Positions 26,759 to 37,490 of a DNA stretch of 64,000 bases are shown in pieces. The notes under the pieces were generated by a model. The model searched no databases, was not told the DNA's origin, and was given only the letters and a program-made list of their open reading frames with translations. The position numbers and the translations under genes are program-made. The DNA is from Pararhizobium sp. YC-54. Lineage in GTDB: Bacteria; Pseudomonadota; Alphaproteobacteria; Rhizobiales; Rhizobiaceae. Position 1 is the first letter of the stretch. Each line of letters begins with the position of its first letter. The stretch covers positions 186,001 through 250,000 of the forward strand of contig NZ_JAOYTH010000007.1 in the NCBI RefSeq assembly GCF_025847205.1, written 5' to 3'.

Positions 26759-26888
26759 CGAAGCATGCAACCAAGCCAGCCTTCGCGCGGAGTCAAGCGC
26801 TAGCGTCCACTCAAACATTCATGGCCAGCGTTGACATAGATGCCCGAGATTTCCGGCACGGTGCGATCCGTCCGGACAGCGGCGTACC

Positions 26889-27032
26889 GATGACCTCCTG
26901 CGCCGCATCGAGGAGGGCCAGATCGACCCGTCATGTTATCACCCACACGGTCGGGCTCGAACAGGGCCTGAGATGTACAAGGTGTTCCGCGACAAGCAGG
27001 ACAGCTGCATCAAGGGTGTTCTGAAACCATAA
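26889..27032 (+). pseudogene. C-terminal remnant of a zinc alcohol dehydrogenase
   Basis: DDLLRRIEEGQIDPS, a pair of compensating frameshifts around VITHTVGLEQG, and EMYKVFRDKQDSCIKGVLKP before the stop reproduce the end of zinc-dependent alcohol dehydrogenases. Only ~48 codons survive. No N-terminal part is present nearby. Confidence 0.7.
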
Positions 27033-27093
27033 GGACGTTTGAAATGGCGTTTTTTAGCAATATGACGCGATCGGAAGGCGATCTAGACAATCT

Positions 27094-28095
27094 CTACTTG
27101 GCAAGTTTCTCAGCGCTGAGCTTCAGCACCACCAACAGCCCTTTTTCAGACCAGTCGTAGGAGATCGTCCCACCTAGTTGGCTCGAGACACTGCGATTGA
27201 GCAGCTTGCTTCCGTAACCCTTTTCACCATCGGGGGGCTCTACGACCGGCCCGCCTCGCTCCGTCCAATTCAAGATCACGGCACCGTCCTCGGTCGATCC
27301 GGAGAGGTCAAGAGTTCCAGTATCCGTAGACAAGGCGCCGTATTTTAAGGAGTTTGTCGCCAGTTCATGGAAGATAAGCGCCAGTGAAGTCGCGGCAGCC
27401 TCCCCTACTCCCATGCGTGGCACGGCGACCCGAATGCGCCCTTTGAATGCTCCGAGATCCTCATATGGCGCCAGCAGAACGGATAGAAGGTCGCCCAGAA
27501 GCGCGGCATGTCCTTGTGAACCCGGGATCGGACGCACGAGATCATGCGCTCGTCCGAGTGCCGCCAGCCGGGCTGTCAGTTCCTTTGCCATTTCCTTAGC
27601 TGTCGTCGCCGACTGCGAGGTTATGGTGGTCAGGCCCATCGCAATCGCAAGGAGATTTTTCACCCGGTGGCTCATCTCGCCAGCCAGCAATTCGTTGCCT
27701 TCTTCGGCCTGCTTGCGGCCAGTCACATCGAGGAATACTCCGAACATCTGCCCTTCGTGCAAGGCGGTATCGTCGCCCAATCCGCGCGCGGATACCCACC
27801 GAATTTCATTCCCCACCATGATGCGGAAATCGATCTCGTAGGATCCGACGATCCCGCGCGTTGCGGTGAAAGCAGCGCGGACCCGGTCGCGGTCGGCTGG
27901 ATGAATGTGGGCCGAGAGGTCCTCGAATTTCACCTCGCCGCTTTTTTCCAAGCCCCATAGCTCGAATGCCTTTTCGTCCATCGCGAAACGATCGTTCGTG
28001 ACGTTCCATGACCACAGCGCCACCCCTGCCGCATGGATGGCACGACGAAGATTTTCCGGTTTCCAGAGCGGATGGTTAGGGTCGCTAAATGGCAC
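27094..28095 (-). CDS. PAS-HWE sensor histidine kinase
   Basis: 333 residues, soluble. A PAS fold occupies ~15-130 (VALWSWNVTNDRFAMDEKAF, IHPADRDRVRAAF, FGVFLDVTGRK). The HWE-type kinase follows: GEMSHRVKNLLAIAMGLTTI carries the phosphoacceptor His, and then come HELATNSLKYGALS and a WTERGG-containing ATPase end. HWE kinases phosphorylate small response regulators, often of the general stress response in alphaproteobacteria; no such partner lies in this window. It is divergent from the large hybrid kinase at 28393. Confidence 0.9.
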   Translation of the reverse strand: MPFSDPNHPLWKPENLRRAIHAAGVALWSWNVTNDRFAMDEKAFELWGLEKSGEVKFEDLSAHIHPADRDRVRAAFTATRGIVGSYEIDFRIMVGNEIRWVSARGLGDDTALHEGQMFGVFLDVTGRKQAEEGNELLAGEMSHRVKNLLAIAMGLTTITSQSATTAKEMAKELTARLAALGRAHDLVRPIPGSQGHAALLGDLLSVLLAPYEDLGAFKGRIRVAVPRMGVGEAAATSLALIFHELATNSLKYGALSTDTGTLDLSGSTEDGAVILNWTERGGPVVEPPDGEKGYGSKLLNRSVSSQLGGTISYDWSEKGLLVVLKLSAEKLAK

Positions 28096-28392
28096 TGCTG
28101 CATCTCCATGAACGGTAGGTCATTTGGTATCAAAAAAGCACAAAAATCTCGTCTTTTTGGTGGAGCTACGGTCCCGCGTGGAGCACTGAGGCCGCTAAGG
28201 CAAAGGCCATCGTCACCTATGACCGCAAGGTGGTTTGACGTCGCTTCGGCGTCCCCCAAGACCATGAAGACACACAAGAATTAAAACTTTTCGTGTTTTA
28301 GCGTTGCGTCTTCCAAAAGTAAATTACGCGGATATTTAATGTGCCCGACATGTTTGCCAAAGCTTGATTTGGTTAAGTCGAAGGAGCACGAG
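28096..28392. other. Divergent promoter region of two kinases
   Basis: The ~297-nt gap between two divergent sensor kinases contains no ORF with support. An A/T-rich stretch at 28281-28340 is a likely promoter region for the hybrid kinase; the ribosome site GAAGGAG lies just before its start. Confidence 0.4.
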
Positions 28393-31300
28393 ATGAGCGA
28401 CAATCCCATCGCGACCACGTCTTTCGTTCAGCCGGAACTCGACTTCCTGTCGGGGGGCGGCGAGATGGGCGCGCTGATGCGCGCTCACGATTGGGCAACG
28501 ACCGCGCTCGGTCCCGCACAGCACTGGCCGCAAAGCCTGAAAACTGCCGTTCGCATCATGCTCCTTTCCCGCCAGCCGATCTGGGTCGGCTGGGGTGACG
28601 AGCTGATCTATTTCTATAACGATTCCTACAAGTCCATCATAGGTGGCAAACACCCTTGGGCGCTGGGGAAGCCTACTGCCGACGTTTGGCGAGAAATTTG
28701 GGACGATATCGGACCGATGCTCGCAACCGCGATGGGCGGCCATGAGGGGACTTACGTCGAAAAGCAACTGCTCATTATGGAACGTAATGGTTATCCCGAA
28801 GAAACCTACTACACATTTTCCTATACACCGATCCCCGATGACGACGGCACACCTGGTGGCATCATCTGTGCCAATACCGATGATACCCAGCGGGTCATCG
28901 GCGAACGGCAGCTTGCCCTGCTTCGGGAACTGGCGACCACCGCATCAGACGCCCGGACCTGGCGAGACGCTTGCGAACGTGGCACTGCGGCACTTGCCGT
29001 CAACGCTTATGACGTGCCGTTCGCCCTTCTCTACATGACGGGCATGGACGGTCGCGTCGCCGAACTCTCCACGACCTGTGGCATCAAGGCGAGCCAATCG
29101 AATTTCCCGGCGACCGTGGATCTCGCAACGGCCTCGGACTGGCCGATCGGACAGGCAATACGTTCTCAACAGCACGTGCTCTTGTCCGACCTCTCCAACA
29201 GTGCTGGCGCCGATCTCCCGACGGGGCAGTGGCGCGTGCCGCCGAACGATGCGGCAATCGTACCGGTGATGCCGACAGGGGAGACCGGACGGGTGGGAGC
29301 CTTACTTATCGGCCTCAATCCCTATCGTCTGTTCGACGACTCCTATCAGAGCTTCCTGCAGCTCATTGCCGGCCAGATCGCTGGCTCGATCGCCAACGCT
29401 CAAGCTTATGAGGAAGAACGCCGCCGCGCGGAAGCGTTGGCCGAACTCGACCGGGCAAAAACGGCGTTCTTCTCCAATGTCAGTCACGAGTTCCGCACAC
29501 CTCTCACGTTGATGCTCGGGCCGCTCGAAGAAGCGATGGCGGATTCGAGCGAACGCGAAACCCGGGCTCGGCTCGACGTCGTGCACCGCAACGGATTGCG
29601 ACTTCTGAAGCTGGTCAATTCGCTGCTGGATTTCTCACGGATCGAGGCGGGTCGGACACATGCCAGCTTTGAGCCGACCGACCTCAGCGCAGTGACCGCA
29701 GACCTCGCCAGCAACTTCCGGTCGCTGACCGAACAGGCCGGTCTTCGTCTCCTCCTTGACTGCGTTCCATCGCAGGCAGAGATCTTCGTGGACCGAGATG
29801 TGTGGGAGAAGATCGTCCTTAATCTTCTTTCGAACGCATTCAAGTTTACGTTCGAGGGGGAGATCCGCGTTGGACTGACATATGGCGAAAGCGAAGCAAC
29901 GCTGACGGTCGCGGATACCGGCACGGGTATCCCGGCAAGCGAGCTGCCGAAACTCTTCGAGCGGTTTCATCGCGTCGAAGGGGCGAAAGGGCGAAGCTTC
30001 GAAGGCAGTGGCATCGGACTGGCGCTGGTGCAGGAATTGGTCAAGCTGCATGGCGGGACGATCGATGTCACCAGTGAAGAGGGAAGAGGCACCACCTTTA
30101 CGGTGACGATACCTAAGGGAACGCAGCACCTACCCGCGGATCGACTCCAAGCGGGTCGAACCGACGCTTCCACGGCTGTCCGGGCAGGCGCGTTCGTCGA
30201 TGAGGCGTCAAGATGGCTCCCTGACCAGGCGGATATTGGCGACCGCCCGCTGGAAATATTCTCGCCGATTAAACCACGCTCAGGCGATCGCCAGCGAATC
30301 TTGCTGGCCGACGACAACGCCGACATGCGTGATTATGTTCGTCGTCTGCTGAGCGCCGATTATGAAGTCGAGACTGTCAATGACGGTCAGGCCGCTCTTG
30401 AGGCGATCCGGGCAAGGAAACCTGACCTGCTGCTGTCTGACGTGATGATGCCACGGCTCGATGGGTTCGGTTTGATCCAGTCGATCCGGGCAGAGCCGGC
30501 GTTTGCCGATATCCCGATTATCGTCCTTTCGGCGCGTGCCGGCGAGGAAGCCAACGTCGAGGGTCTGAGTGCTGGTGCCGACGACTATCTCGTCAAACCA
30601 TTCTCCGCCCGAGAGCTGACGGCTCGCGTTGCAGCGGCGCTTGGAATGATGCAGGTGAGGCGTGAGATGGGCGAGCGCTTGCGCGAGGAAGCCCGCTCAC
30701 TGGAAACACTCAACCGCGTTGGCAGTGTTATCGCCGCCGAGCTCGATCTGGATCAGGCCGTTCAGGCTGTCACCGACGCGGCGACCGAACTGACCGGCGC
30801 GCAGTTCGGGGCGTTTTTCTACAATGTCCTCGACGATAAGGGCGAGAGCTACATGCTCTATACGCTCTCGGGCGTTCCGCGTGAGGCGTTTTCGTCCTTC
30901 CCGATGCCTCGCAACACTGCGGTCTTCGGGCCGACGTTTGGCGGCGAGGGTATTGTCCGCTCAGACGACATCACCGAAGATCCGCGTTATGGCAAGAACG
31001 ATCCTCATACCGGTATGCCGAAGGGTCATCTGCCTGTTTGCAGCTATCTTGCCGCACCGGTGGTTTCCAGATCCGGAGAAGTTCTCGGCGGTCTGTTCTT
31101 TGGCCATTCCGAACGCGGCGTGTTCACGGAGCGCGCCGAGAGGCTGCTGTCCGGCATCACGGCACAGGCGGCGATCGCGATCGACAATGCCCGCCTCTAC
31201 CAAGCGGCTCAGAAAGAGATTGCCGAGCGAACCAAGACAGAGGCCGCGCTCCGCCAGAGTGAAACGCGGCTCGCCCATCTCAATGAAAATCTCGAAGCCA

Positions 31301-33282
31301 CGGTGGCGGAGAGGACGCAGGAGCGCGATCGCACCTGGAACCTGAGCCGTGACCTTCTCGGTGTCGCCGACCGGCAAGGCGTGTGGCTAAGCATAAATCC
31401 CGCTTGGAAAACGACACTCGGTTGGGTGGCGCATGACATCATCGGCAAGACATCCGAATGGCTCGAACACCCTGATGATAGGGAAAAAACCAGGAACGAA
31501 GTCAGTCACCTCGCAAGCGGCGGAATCACACCTAGTTTCGAAAACAGGTTTCGCTGCAAGGATGGAACGTACAGATGGCTGTCATGGACTGCTGTCCCTG
31601 AAGGCGACCTCATCTATTCCGTCGCGCGCGATGTCACTGCAGCGAAGGAACAGGCCGAAACGTTGCGGTTGGCCGAGGAGCAACTGCGCCAGTCGCAAAA
31701 ACTCGAGGCGGTCGGAAAGCTTACTGGCGGTGTGGCCCACGACTTCAACAATCTGCTTCAGGTGATCGGCGGCAACCTTCAGCTTCTGTCGAAAGACGTG
31801 GTGGGCCACGAGAAGGCCCAGCAGCGGTTGCAGAACGCGCTGGCTGGCGTCACGCGTGGCTCGAAACTGGCATCCCAGCTTCTTGCCTTCGGACGGCGTC
31901 AGGCATTGGAGCCAAAGGTGGTCAACCTCGGCCGGCTAATCCGTGGCTTCGATGACATGCTTCGACGCGCACTGGGAGAAGGGATTGAGGTCGAAACGGT
32001 GGTATCCGGCGGCTTGTGGAATACGCTCGTCGATCCTAATCAGGTCGAAAATGCCATCCTCAACCTTGCGATCAATGCGCGCGACGCGATGAATGGTCAT
32101 GGCAAGCTGACGATTGAAGCCGGCAATGCGTCGCTTGATGACACCTATGCTGCGAAACACGCGGATGTGGCCGCTGGGCAATATGTCATGTTGGCGGTGA
32201 CGGACACAGGTTCTGGCATGACGCAGGAGGTCATCGAGCAGGCTTTCGAACCATTTTTCACGACCAAGCCAACCGGGAAAGGCACTGGCCTCGGTCTCAG
32301 CATGGTTTGGGGCCTCGTCAAACAATCCGAAGGGCATATCAAGATCTACAGCGAACCCGGCGAGGGAACGACGATCCGCATCTACCTGCCGCGTTCGCGG
32401 CAACAGGAGGATCTTGCGGTTGATATGGACACCGGCCCGGTAGTCGGCGGATCAGAAACCGTGCTTGTGGTCGAGGACGATGAGGAGGTCCGCGCGACCG
32501 TTATCGAGCTCCTGACCGATCTCGGTTACAGAGTCCTTCGTGCGAGCGATGCCCAGTTGGGCCTCGCCGTCATCGACAGCGGCGTCCCGATCGATCTCCT
32601 GTTCACCGACGTTGTCATGCCGGGTCCATTGCGTAGCCCGGAGCTGGCCCGCAAAGCCAGGGAGCGTTTGCCAAACATCGCGGTCCTGTTCACTTCCGGC
32701 TATACCGACAATGCCATTGTTCACGGCGGTCGCCTTGATGAGGGCATCGAACTCCTGAGCAAGCCCTATACTCGCGAAGCCTTGGCGAGAAAGGTACGGT
32801 ATGTGCTCGGCAGCCGCGCGCCTGCGCAGCCGGACGCGGCACCATCGTTGCCCACACCCCCTGCAGAGACTGCCGCAACGGTCACTTCGGAAATCTCGGC
32901 ACCCTTGCCATCACGCTTGCGCATCCTTTTGGTCGAAGACGAACCGCTTATCCTGATGAGCACAACAGATATGCTGGAGACGATGGGCCACTCAGTATTC
33001 GAGGCTACCAGCGCAGAAGAAGCCCTGTCAGTGTTTGAAAGGGAGGAGATTGACGTCCTCCTCACTGACCACGGTCTGCCCGGTATGTCCGGCGCGGATC
33101 TTGCAGTGGCATGCAGGCGCAAACGGCAAGGCCTGGGCATCATCTTCGCATCAGGAGCGGTTGGGATTCCGAAAGTCGAAGGCCATGAATTGATCGCCGA
33201 TGCTAGCGTTCTCGGAAAACCCTATGACGAAACGGCCCTGGAGACCGCAATCAAACAGGTTCAAGAGGGCACCTTCCCTTGA
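28393..33282 (+). CDS. Large hybrid sensor kinase, PAS-GAF-HK-REC-GAF-PAS-HK-REC-REC
   Basis: 1629 residues with GAAGGAG before the ATG at 28393. Domains in order: PAS-like (~30-165), GAF (~185-335), first HisKA with SHEFRTP near 365 and HATPase to ~590, receiver 1 (~634-750, [13 protein letters not shown], phospho-Asp in [13 protein letters not shown]), GAF 2 (~765-930), coiled linker, PAS (~975-1090), second HisKA with [16 protein letters not shown] near 1110 and HATPase ([13 protein letters not shown]), then receiver 2 (~1354-1475, [10 protein letters not shown]) and receiver 3 (~1509-1625, [12 protein letters not shown]). No membrane segment. Two complete kinase cores in one chain are unusual. 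It is divergent from the HWE kinase at 27094. Confidence 0.92.
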   Translation: MSDNPIATTSFVQPELDFLSGGGEMGALMRAHDWATTALGPAQHWPQSLKTAVRIMLLSRQPIWVGWGDELIYFYNDSYKSIIGGKHPWALGKPTADVWREIWDDIGPMLATAMGGHEGTYVEKQLLIMERNGYPEETYYTFSYTPIPDDDGTPGGIICANTDDTQRVIGERQLALLRELATTASDARTWRDACERGTAALAVNAYDVPFALLYMTGMDGRVAELSTTCGIKASQSNFPATVDLATASDWPIGQAIRSQQHVLLSDLSNSAGADLPTGQWRVPPNDAAIVPVMPTGETGRVGALLIGLNPYRLFDDSYQSFLQLIAGQIAGSIANAQAYEEERRRAEALAELDRAKTAFFSNVSHEFRTPLTLMLGPLEEAMADSSERETRARLDVVHRNGLRLLKLVNSLLDFSRIEAGRTHASFEPTDLSAVTADLASNFRSLTEQAGLRLLLDCVPSQAEIFVDRDVWEKIVLNLLSNAFKFTFEGEIRVGLTYGESEATLTVADTGTGIPASELPKLFERFHRVEGAKGRSFEGSGIGLALVQELVKLHGGTIDVTSEEGRGTTFTVTIPKGTQHLPADRLQAGRTDASTAVRAGAFVDEASRWLPDQADIGDRPLEIFSPIKPRSGDRQRILLADDNADMRDYVRRLLSADYEVETVNDGQAALEAIRARKPDLLLSDVMMPRLDGFGLIQSIRAEPAFADIPIIVLSARAGEEANVEGLSAGADDYLVKPFSARELTARVAAALGMMQVRREMGERLREEARSLETLNRVGSVIAAELDLDQAVQAVTDAATELTGAQFGAFFYNVLDDKGESYMLYTLSGVPREAFSSFPMPRNTAVFGPTFGGEGIVRSDDITEDPRYGKNDPHTGMPKGHLPVCSYLAAPVVSRSGEVLGGLFFGHSERGVFTERAERLLSGITAQAAIAIDNARLYQAAQKEIAERTKTEAALRQSETRLAHLNENLEATVAERTQERDRTWNLSRDLLGVADRQGVWLSINPAWKTTLGWVAHDIIGKTSEWLEHPDDREKTRNEVSHLASGGITPSFENRFRCKDGTYRWLSWTAVPEGDLIYSVARDVTAAKEQAETLRLAEEQLRQSQKLEAVGKLTGGVAHDFNNLLQVIGGNLQLLSKDVVGHEKAQQRLQNALAGVTRGSKLASQLLAFGRRQALEPKVVNLGRLIRGFDDMLRRALGEGIEVETVVSGGLWNTLVDPNQVENAILNLAINARDAMNGHGKLTIEAGNASLDDTYAAKHADVAAGQYVMLAVTDTGSGMTQEVIEQAFEPFFTTKPTGKGTGLGLSMVWGLVKQSEGHIKIYSEPGEGTTIRIYLPRSRQQEDLAVDMDTGPVVGGSETVLVVEDDEEVRATVIELLTDLGYRVLRASDAQLGLAVIDSGVPIDLLFTDVVMPGPLRSPELARKARERLPNIAVLFTSGYTDNAIVHGGRLDEGIELLSKPYTREALARKVRYVLGSRAPAQPDAAPSLPTPPAETAATVTSEISAPLPSRLRILLVEDEPLILMSTTDMLETMGHSVFEATSAEEALSVFEREEIDVLLTDHGLPGMSGADLAVACRRKRQGLGIIFASGAVGIPKVEGHELIADASVLGKPYDETALETAIKQVQEGTFP

Positions 33283-33294
33283 AAGTCCAGCGCA

Positions 33295-33860
33295 AGGTTT
33301 TGGGCGCGTCTGGCCGAGGCCATGCGCCAAGCGGCGGCCGACGGCGAAACCGCCATCCTTGAGATGAGACAAGGCGACGTTGTTGACCCGCCTTTCCGCG
33401 GTGACAAGTTAGGTCAGTTCCACGTCGCACAGGCTCGCTTCGTCCTCGAGCACATTCCCGACCCTCTACAGGTGGTGCGTAACATGGCAGACGAGGTGCG
33501 GCCGGGAGGACGCGTCATACTCTCTGACGACGACTACGATAGTCTGCGGCTGTGGCCGGAGCCGCCAGGGTTTTCATCGGTCTGGCATGCCTACCAGCGA
33601 ACTTATGACAGGCACGGTAACGACCCGGTCGTCGGACGTCGCCTCGTGCAGTTGCTACATCAGGCGGGTCTAGTTACTAGCCGCAACACGCTCGTGTTCT
33701 TTGGTGGCTGCTTAGGCGATCCCGATTTTGAAGACGTGGTCCGCAACATAGCAAGCATCGTCGACGAAGCGATCGACGACATGGTGGCGACCGGGCTTTC
33801 GCGTGAGGCCGTCACAGCAGCAGCGAGTCGACGAAGTCTTCAAACTGGTCACGTAGACCG
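33295..33860 (+). pseudogene. SAM-dependent methyltransferase remnant
   Basis: The frame open through FWARLAEAMRQAAADGETAI reads LEMRQGDVVDPPF, VAQARFVLEHIPDPLQVVRN and RPGGRVILSDDDYDSLRLWP, matching the middle of a class I methyltransferase (motifs after the glycine loop). The N-terminal SAM-binding GxGxG part is missing, and after ~33830 the reading becomes unrelated (VDRLSNRRSF...). The frame continues to 34083 without family similarity. Probably a truncated non-functional gene. Confidence 0.6.
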
Positions 33861-33876
33861 TCTTTCCAATCGCCGC

Positions 33877-34086
33877 TCATTTCTGATCCTCTGGCTGCAG
33901 TCGAACGCCCGAGCAGAGCATCTGCCATGCCGGGCGGCGGGACGAACCACGGGTGATCGGTGTGGCGTTCTGATCGGGTTCGGAATCTGGCAGTGGCTCT
34001 TCGCCGGGAACACGGTCGGGATCGAGCGGATTGTCGAGCGGCGGCAGAGACGGTGGCGGCAGGATCTACTCGAGTGGCACTGACAT
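33877..34086 (-). pseudogene. Small gene with amber codon 7 after a strong ribosome site
   Basis: GAGGAGGAG precedes ATG at 34084-34086, giving MSVPLE and then TAG, after which the same frame runs to TGA at 33877-33879: ILPPPSLPPLDNPLDPDRVP, GEEPLPDSEPDQNATPITRG and a basic tail. The Pro/Glu/Asp-rich sequence looks like a short rhizobial protein. The single TAG marks a nonsense mutation; readthrough is possible but unsupported. Confidence 0.5.
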
Positions 34087-34371
34087 TTGCACTCCTCCTC
34101 GTTGCTTGAGAACGCGGAGGATAGGGTCATGTTCCGGAGGGCGGCGACGTTCATGGTCGACGACATCGGGGAATGGTAGAGTGCTTGCGCACGCACCGAA
34201 CCGAGGCCATCCAATCGGACTTGTCGAGGAACTCGGGTAGTGCGAGAGGCTGCCCACCTTTCGGCGGCCTGATCGCAGCGGGGTTGAAACTGGCGAAGCT
34301 GTTGCTGCTTTCCTCTGAAAACAACGATATTGGATAGTCACATCAAACTTTGTGTCGAGATAAGCGCTCCC

Positions 34372-34761
34372 ATGGTGGTATGGCTGGATTCTGCAAAGCA
34401 ATGGGCTCGTATAATCAAACGCGACGTGATTGCACTTTGGCTTGCAGCGCGTGATGGTCGGACACCAATTGCAGCAAAAATCGTTGCTGGTGGCATCGCG
34501 GCCTACGCTTTGTCGCCTATCGATCTCATCCCCGACTTCATACCAATTTTTGGCTACCTGGACGACCTTCTCATCGTGCCGCTAGGAATTCTTCTAGCAA
34601 CAAGGATGATTTCGGTAGCGCTGATGTCGGAATTCCGAGCGGCTGCGGCTGACAAAGCGGAGCGACCTGTCAGCCGCGCGGGATTGCTTTTCATGCTAGT
34701 CATTTGGGCCTTGTTGACTATCTTCGCCGCCTGGGTCGGTTGGAAATACTTGGCAGGGTAG
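34372..34761 (+). CDS. DUF1232 (YkvA-like) membrane protein
   Basis: 129 residues from ATG 34372, with an in-frame TTG at 34330 as an alternative. The DUF1232 signature AAYALSPIDLIPDFIPIFGY, then LDDLLIVPLG, is complete and is followed by two hydrophobic helices (IPLGILLATRM region and FMLVIWALLTIFAAWVGW). An inner-membrane protein of unknown function; relatives are found near stress genes. No operon partner is evident. Confidence 0.8.
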   Translation: MVVWLDSAKQWARIIKRDVIALWLAARDGRTPIAAKIVAGGIAAYALSPIDLIPDFIPIFGYLDDLLIVPLGILLATRMISVALMSEFRAAAADKAERPVSRAGLLFMLVIWALLTIFAAWVGWKYLAG

Positions 34762-35199
34762 GCTTCTCGAATCTCGCGAGCGGGCTCCCGCGTAGGTCGC
34801 CAATGGCGCCCGTTCCGATGGTGGCACGCTACAGGTAACGCGATTCGTGGAGATTTCTCGCCTTGATCTTGAAGCTGTCGATGCGAGGTCGGGCACCTAC
34901 ATCTCCCCGACTTTCACCACGGCTCTGTCTCGCGTCCGGGCTGCCCGCCGGGCCGTGGACTAACTCGTCGGCTCGGCAAGTCGGAATCATCAGATCGAGA
35001 TCGCGGTCGCCCAACGCGGAGAGATCTCCTGAAGGGGACGTCGAGCCGGCTGAAGAGCGGCGAGGTCGCCTTGAACGGAAACGAACCTTCGACCCGCTCA
35101 CTGACCGTTGAATATCCATAATAATGTCCTTTATCATGGATATAAAATTTCCGACCTGAACCCTGCTCGCATCCGACTGCTCGTCATTAGAAGAGACAT
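34762..35199. other. 438-nt gap without a supported gene
   Basis: Several short frames exist on both strands, but none has a ribosome site or a recognisable family. The sequence is GC-rich at 34770-35110 and becomes A/T-rich at 35110-35150, where a promoter for the HNH gene could lie. Confidence 0.5.
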
Positions 35200-35927
35200 A
35201 TGCCCAGTAAAAAGTACCGCCAGCATCTTTACTGCCCGGCAAATCATTCAACGCCGACCGCGGACCATATTTTTGCGCGCGAGTTTTTCCAAATTCCCGA
35301 TCGGGGATCACTTCCGAAGGCACCCTGCTGTGTCGAATGCGGGACGGAAAAATCTTCCGATGAGCACTACCTTACTGCTGTGCTGCCATTTGGAGGTAGG
35401 CATTCGGGCGCGCACGAGAATCTTATCACGATGGTGCCCAAGCGACTGGCCCGAAACAGGAAACTGCACGAAGAACTTGCCATGGGCATGCGAACCTCAG
35501 AGTTGGGCAGGCCGAGGATCGTTCCGTTGGATACAAGCCGCCTTGAGCGCCTGTTCGCACGAATTACCGTTGGGTTGCTTTGGCACCGCTGGGGGCTTAT
35601 CTACCCTCAACCCATCGCGTAGAATCCGCGCTACTTAGCCCGAACGGAGAAGCGTTTTTTGACAGGCTCTTTGCCTTGGACGCCGCAGATCGAGCGTCTG
35701 ATAATATTGGCAATAGCAGTATCGAATATGTGGGTGCGCGCCCTCATGGCGAGCAGGCATTCTCGATATGGCGATATCGGAATTACGGCGGTTTACAGAT
35801 GACGGGCGACATCGACGCGCCGGACGTGATTTCAAATGGCATTGGCTGCATAGCTGCGTCAAACGAATTCTTCCAGCGGCATCCGTTCAAAGTGCAAGCG
35901 CTTCAGGCTGCCGGTGGCTCGGACTGA
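35200..35927 (+). pseudogene. HNH-type endonuclease, frameshifted
   Basis: Frame 1 (35200-35622) begins MPSKKYRQHLYCPANHSTPT and has ADHIFAREFF, then CCVECGTEKSSDEHYLTAVL, the Cys/His arrangement of HNH zinc nucleases, and a helix DTSRLERLFARITVGLLWHR. The protein continues in another frame as AYLPSTHRVESALLSPNGEA, then IEYVGARPHGEQAFSIWRYR and NYGGLQMTGDID to the stop at 35925-35927. One missing G in the ggggg run near 35590 explains the break. The gene stands at the left edge of the defence-like island. It is inactivated, or the base was lost in sequencing. Confidence 0.6.
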
Positions 35928-36146
35928 CACACGGTCTTCAGTGTATGGGAGAAGGTTTGGAGTACGGTCTTACTTTCGCTTTCTCGCAGACAGTTTACGC
36001 GTGGCATCGATTACAAAGATCTGAGAGGCTCGTTCCCCTCTCGCAAGGCGCTCACGTTGAATTTAGAGGATGTCTTCGAGCTTATTGCCCATATCACCGA
36101 AGTCCGTGACGACAAGTCGGCGACAATATACGCGCTACAAACTTAG
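35928..36146 (+). other. In-frame extension with protein-like composition
   Basis: Directly after the TGA at 35925-35927, the same frame stays open for 72 codons (VWEKVWSTVLLSLSRRQFTR, GIDYKDLRGSFPSRKALTLN, LEDVFELIAHITEV...) and stops at 36144. No good start codon exists. It may be the C-terminal part of the HNH protein behind a premature stop, or a remnant of another gene. Confidence 0.35.
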
Positions 36147-36160
36147 ACGAAGGAACAAGC

Positions 36161-37207
36161 ATGTCGGAAGGCACCACCACCGTGCGTATCTTCTTCTCTT
36201 GGCAGAAGGATCTCGATCAAACCCTGACGACCAAAGCCATTCGACGAGCGTTGCGGGACGCTGCATCAGCGATCGAAGAGGCAGAGGATGTTTCGATCGA
36301 TCTTGTCGAGGCGACGAGCAACTCGCCCGGCTCACCTTACATCCCGTATGAGATCGCCGACAAAATCAAGGCCTCGAGCATTTTCATCGGAGACATCACC
36401 CCCGTGTGCACTATGGCGAGCGGAAAACAATGCCCGAATCCAAACGTGACCTTCGAATTAGGAACGGCCGCCACTTTACTTGGCTGGAACCGGGTCATCA
36501 TGCTCTTCAACACAGTGCTCGCCGAAATGAAAGACCTGCCTTTCGACTTCGATAGACATCGCATTTCACAATTCGTTGTTCGCCCGGACCCGAACAGGAA
36601 TTCCGACCTCGCCGGCCTGCGCAATCTCCTGGTGGAGGCAATTGCGACTATCATCAAAACCGCGCCAAAGACCCCGCGCGAACTTGAAGGCATGTCGGAA
36701 GGCGAAACGAAGCGGGCACGAGACCTTGGAAACATCCGCTGGTTCCTTAGCAACATGAATTCAGCCTACCTGGACGCTCACGTCGAAAATATGCCTGATA
36801 TACTCGACGCCGAGGCTATTTGGGTCGCCGATGGCCTGACCCCAATTACTCAAAGCTCCGATTTCCGGCTGTATGATGGCGACATCGAGCAAGCGATGCG
36901 CGGCGTTCAGGAAAGCCTTTCAGAGACACTTGCGTTTGATCAATTCTATCGCGAGACAGCAAGTTGGCGGCGGCAAGCCTTTGGCAGACGCTTGAATGAC
37001 TTCGCTGACAATCGCGAAGAGTCCGAAGCCTATGAGGCGATCAAGACGGCTCGGTATGAGCTCAACCGGCAGCTAAGGACGCTGATGCAGCTGCTGCACG
37101 AACGGTATTTGGAAATCGACGTGAATGAAACGAACCGCAAGTGCGCCCAAAGCTTCCTTACGGCTCACAAAGAGCTTTTCGATGATGAGCGTTCGCGGCT
37201 CATCTGA
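36161..37207 (+). CDS. TIR-like nucleotide-binding protein
   Basis: 348 residues. The N-terminal ~165 residues are the SWQ-type TIR-like domain: VRIFFSWQKDLDQTLTTKAI, NSPGSPYIPYEIADKIKASS, IFIGDITPV, PNPNVTFELGTAATLLGWNR and VIMLFN, with the conserved Glu in FELG that is catalytic in TIR NADases. The C-terminal ~180 residues are helical with no recognised domain. GAAGGAAC precedes the ATG. Such proteins are known in anti-phage contexts and can degrade NAD when triggered; here the trigger is unknown. It stands between the broken HNH gene and the restriction-like cassette. Confidence 0.75.
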   Translation: MSEGTTTVRIFFSWQKDLDQTLTTKAIRRALRDAASAIEEAEDVSIDLVEATSNSPGSPYIPYEIADKIKASSIFIGDITPVCTMASGKQCPNPNVTFELGTAATLLGWNRVIMLFNTVLAEMKDLPFDFDRHRISQFVVRPDPNRNSDLAGLRNLLVEAIATIIKTAPKTPRELEGMSEGETKRARDLGNIRWFLSNMNSAYLDAHVENMPDILDAEAIWVADGLTPITQSSDFRLYDGDIEQAMRGVQESLSETLAFDQFYRETASWRRQAFGRRLNDFADNREESEAYEAIKTARYELNRQLRTLMQLLHERYLEIDVNETNRKCAQSFLTAHKELFDDERSRLI

Positions 37208-37490
37208 CATTGCTGGCTTTGCCGAGAAGGCTCGAACATAAACGTCTCGTCCACCGGGATTTTCGTGTCGAAGCTGAATGGCGGTGGATTCCGGCGCACG
37301 ACCCGCCGCGCCGCCTTGGCTTTAGCTATGAATCTTTCGAGCTCAACATTTGAAACGGTCCCAGTACAGAAAGCCGCGAGAGGGACGGTGTCCCAATCGC
37401 AGGCCGTGCCTTTGCCGCGGTTGGGGATTGCAAGTAATGCAATCGCACTGAATCAATTAGCGATTGTCCTGCCCGCATCCCCGCTGTCGA

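Noticed and set aside
34829..35323. 164-codon minus-strand frame
   Set aside because: Low-complexity basic composition, no start signal, overlaps the HNH gene start in the other direction.
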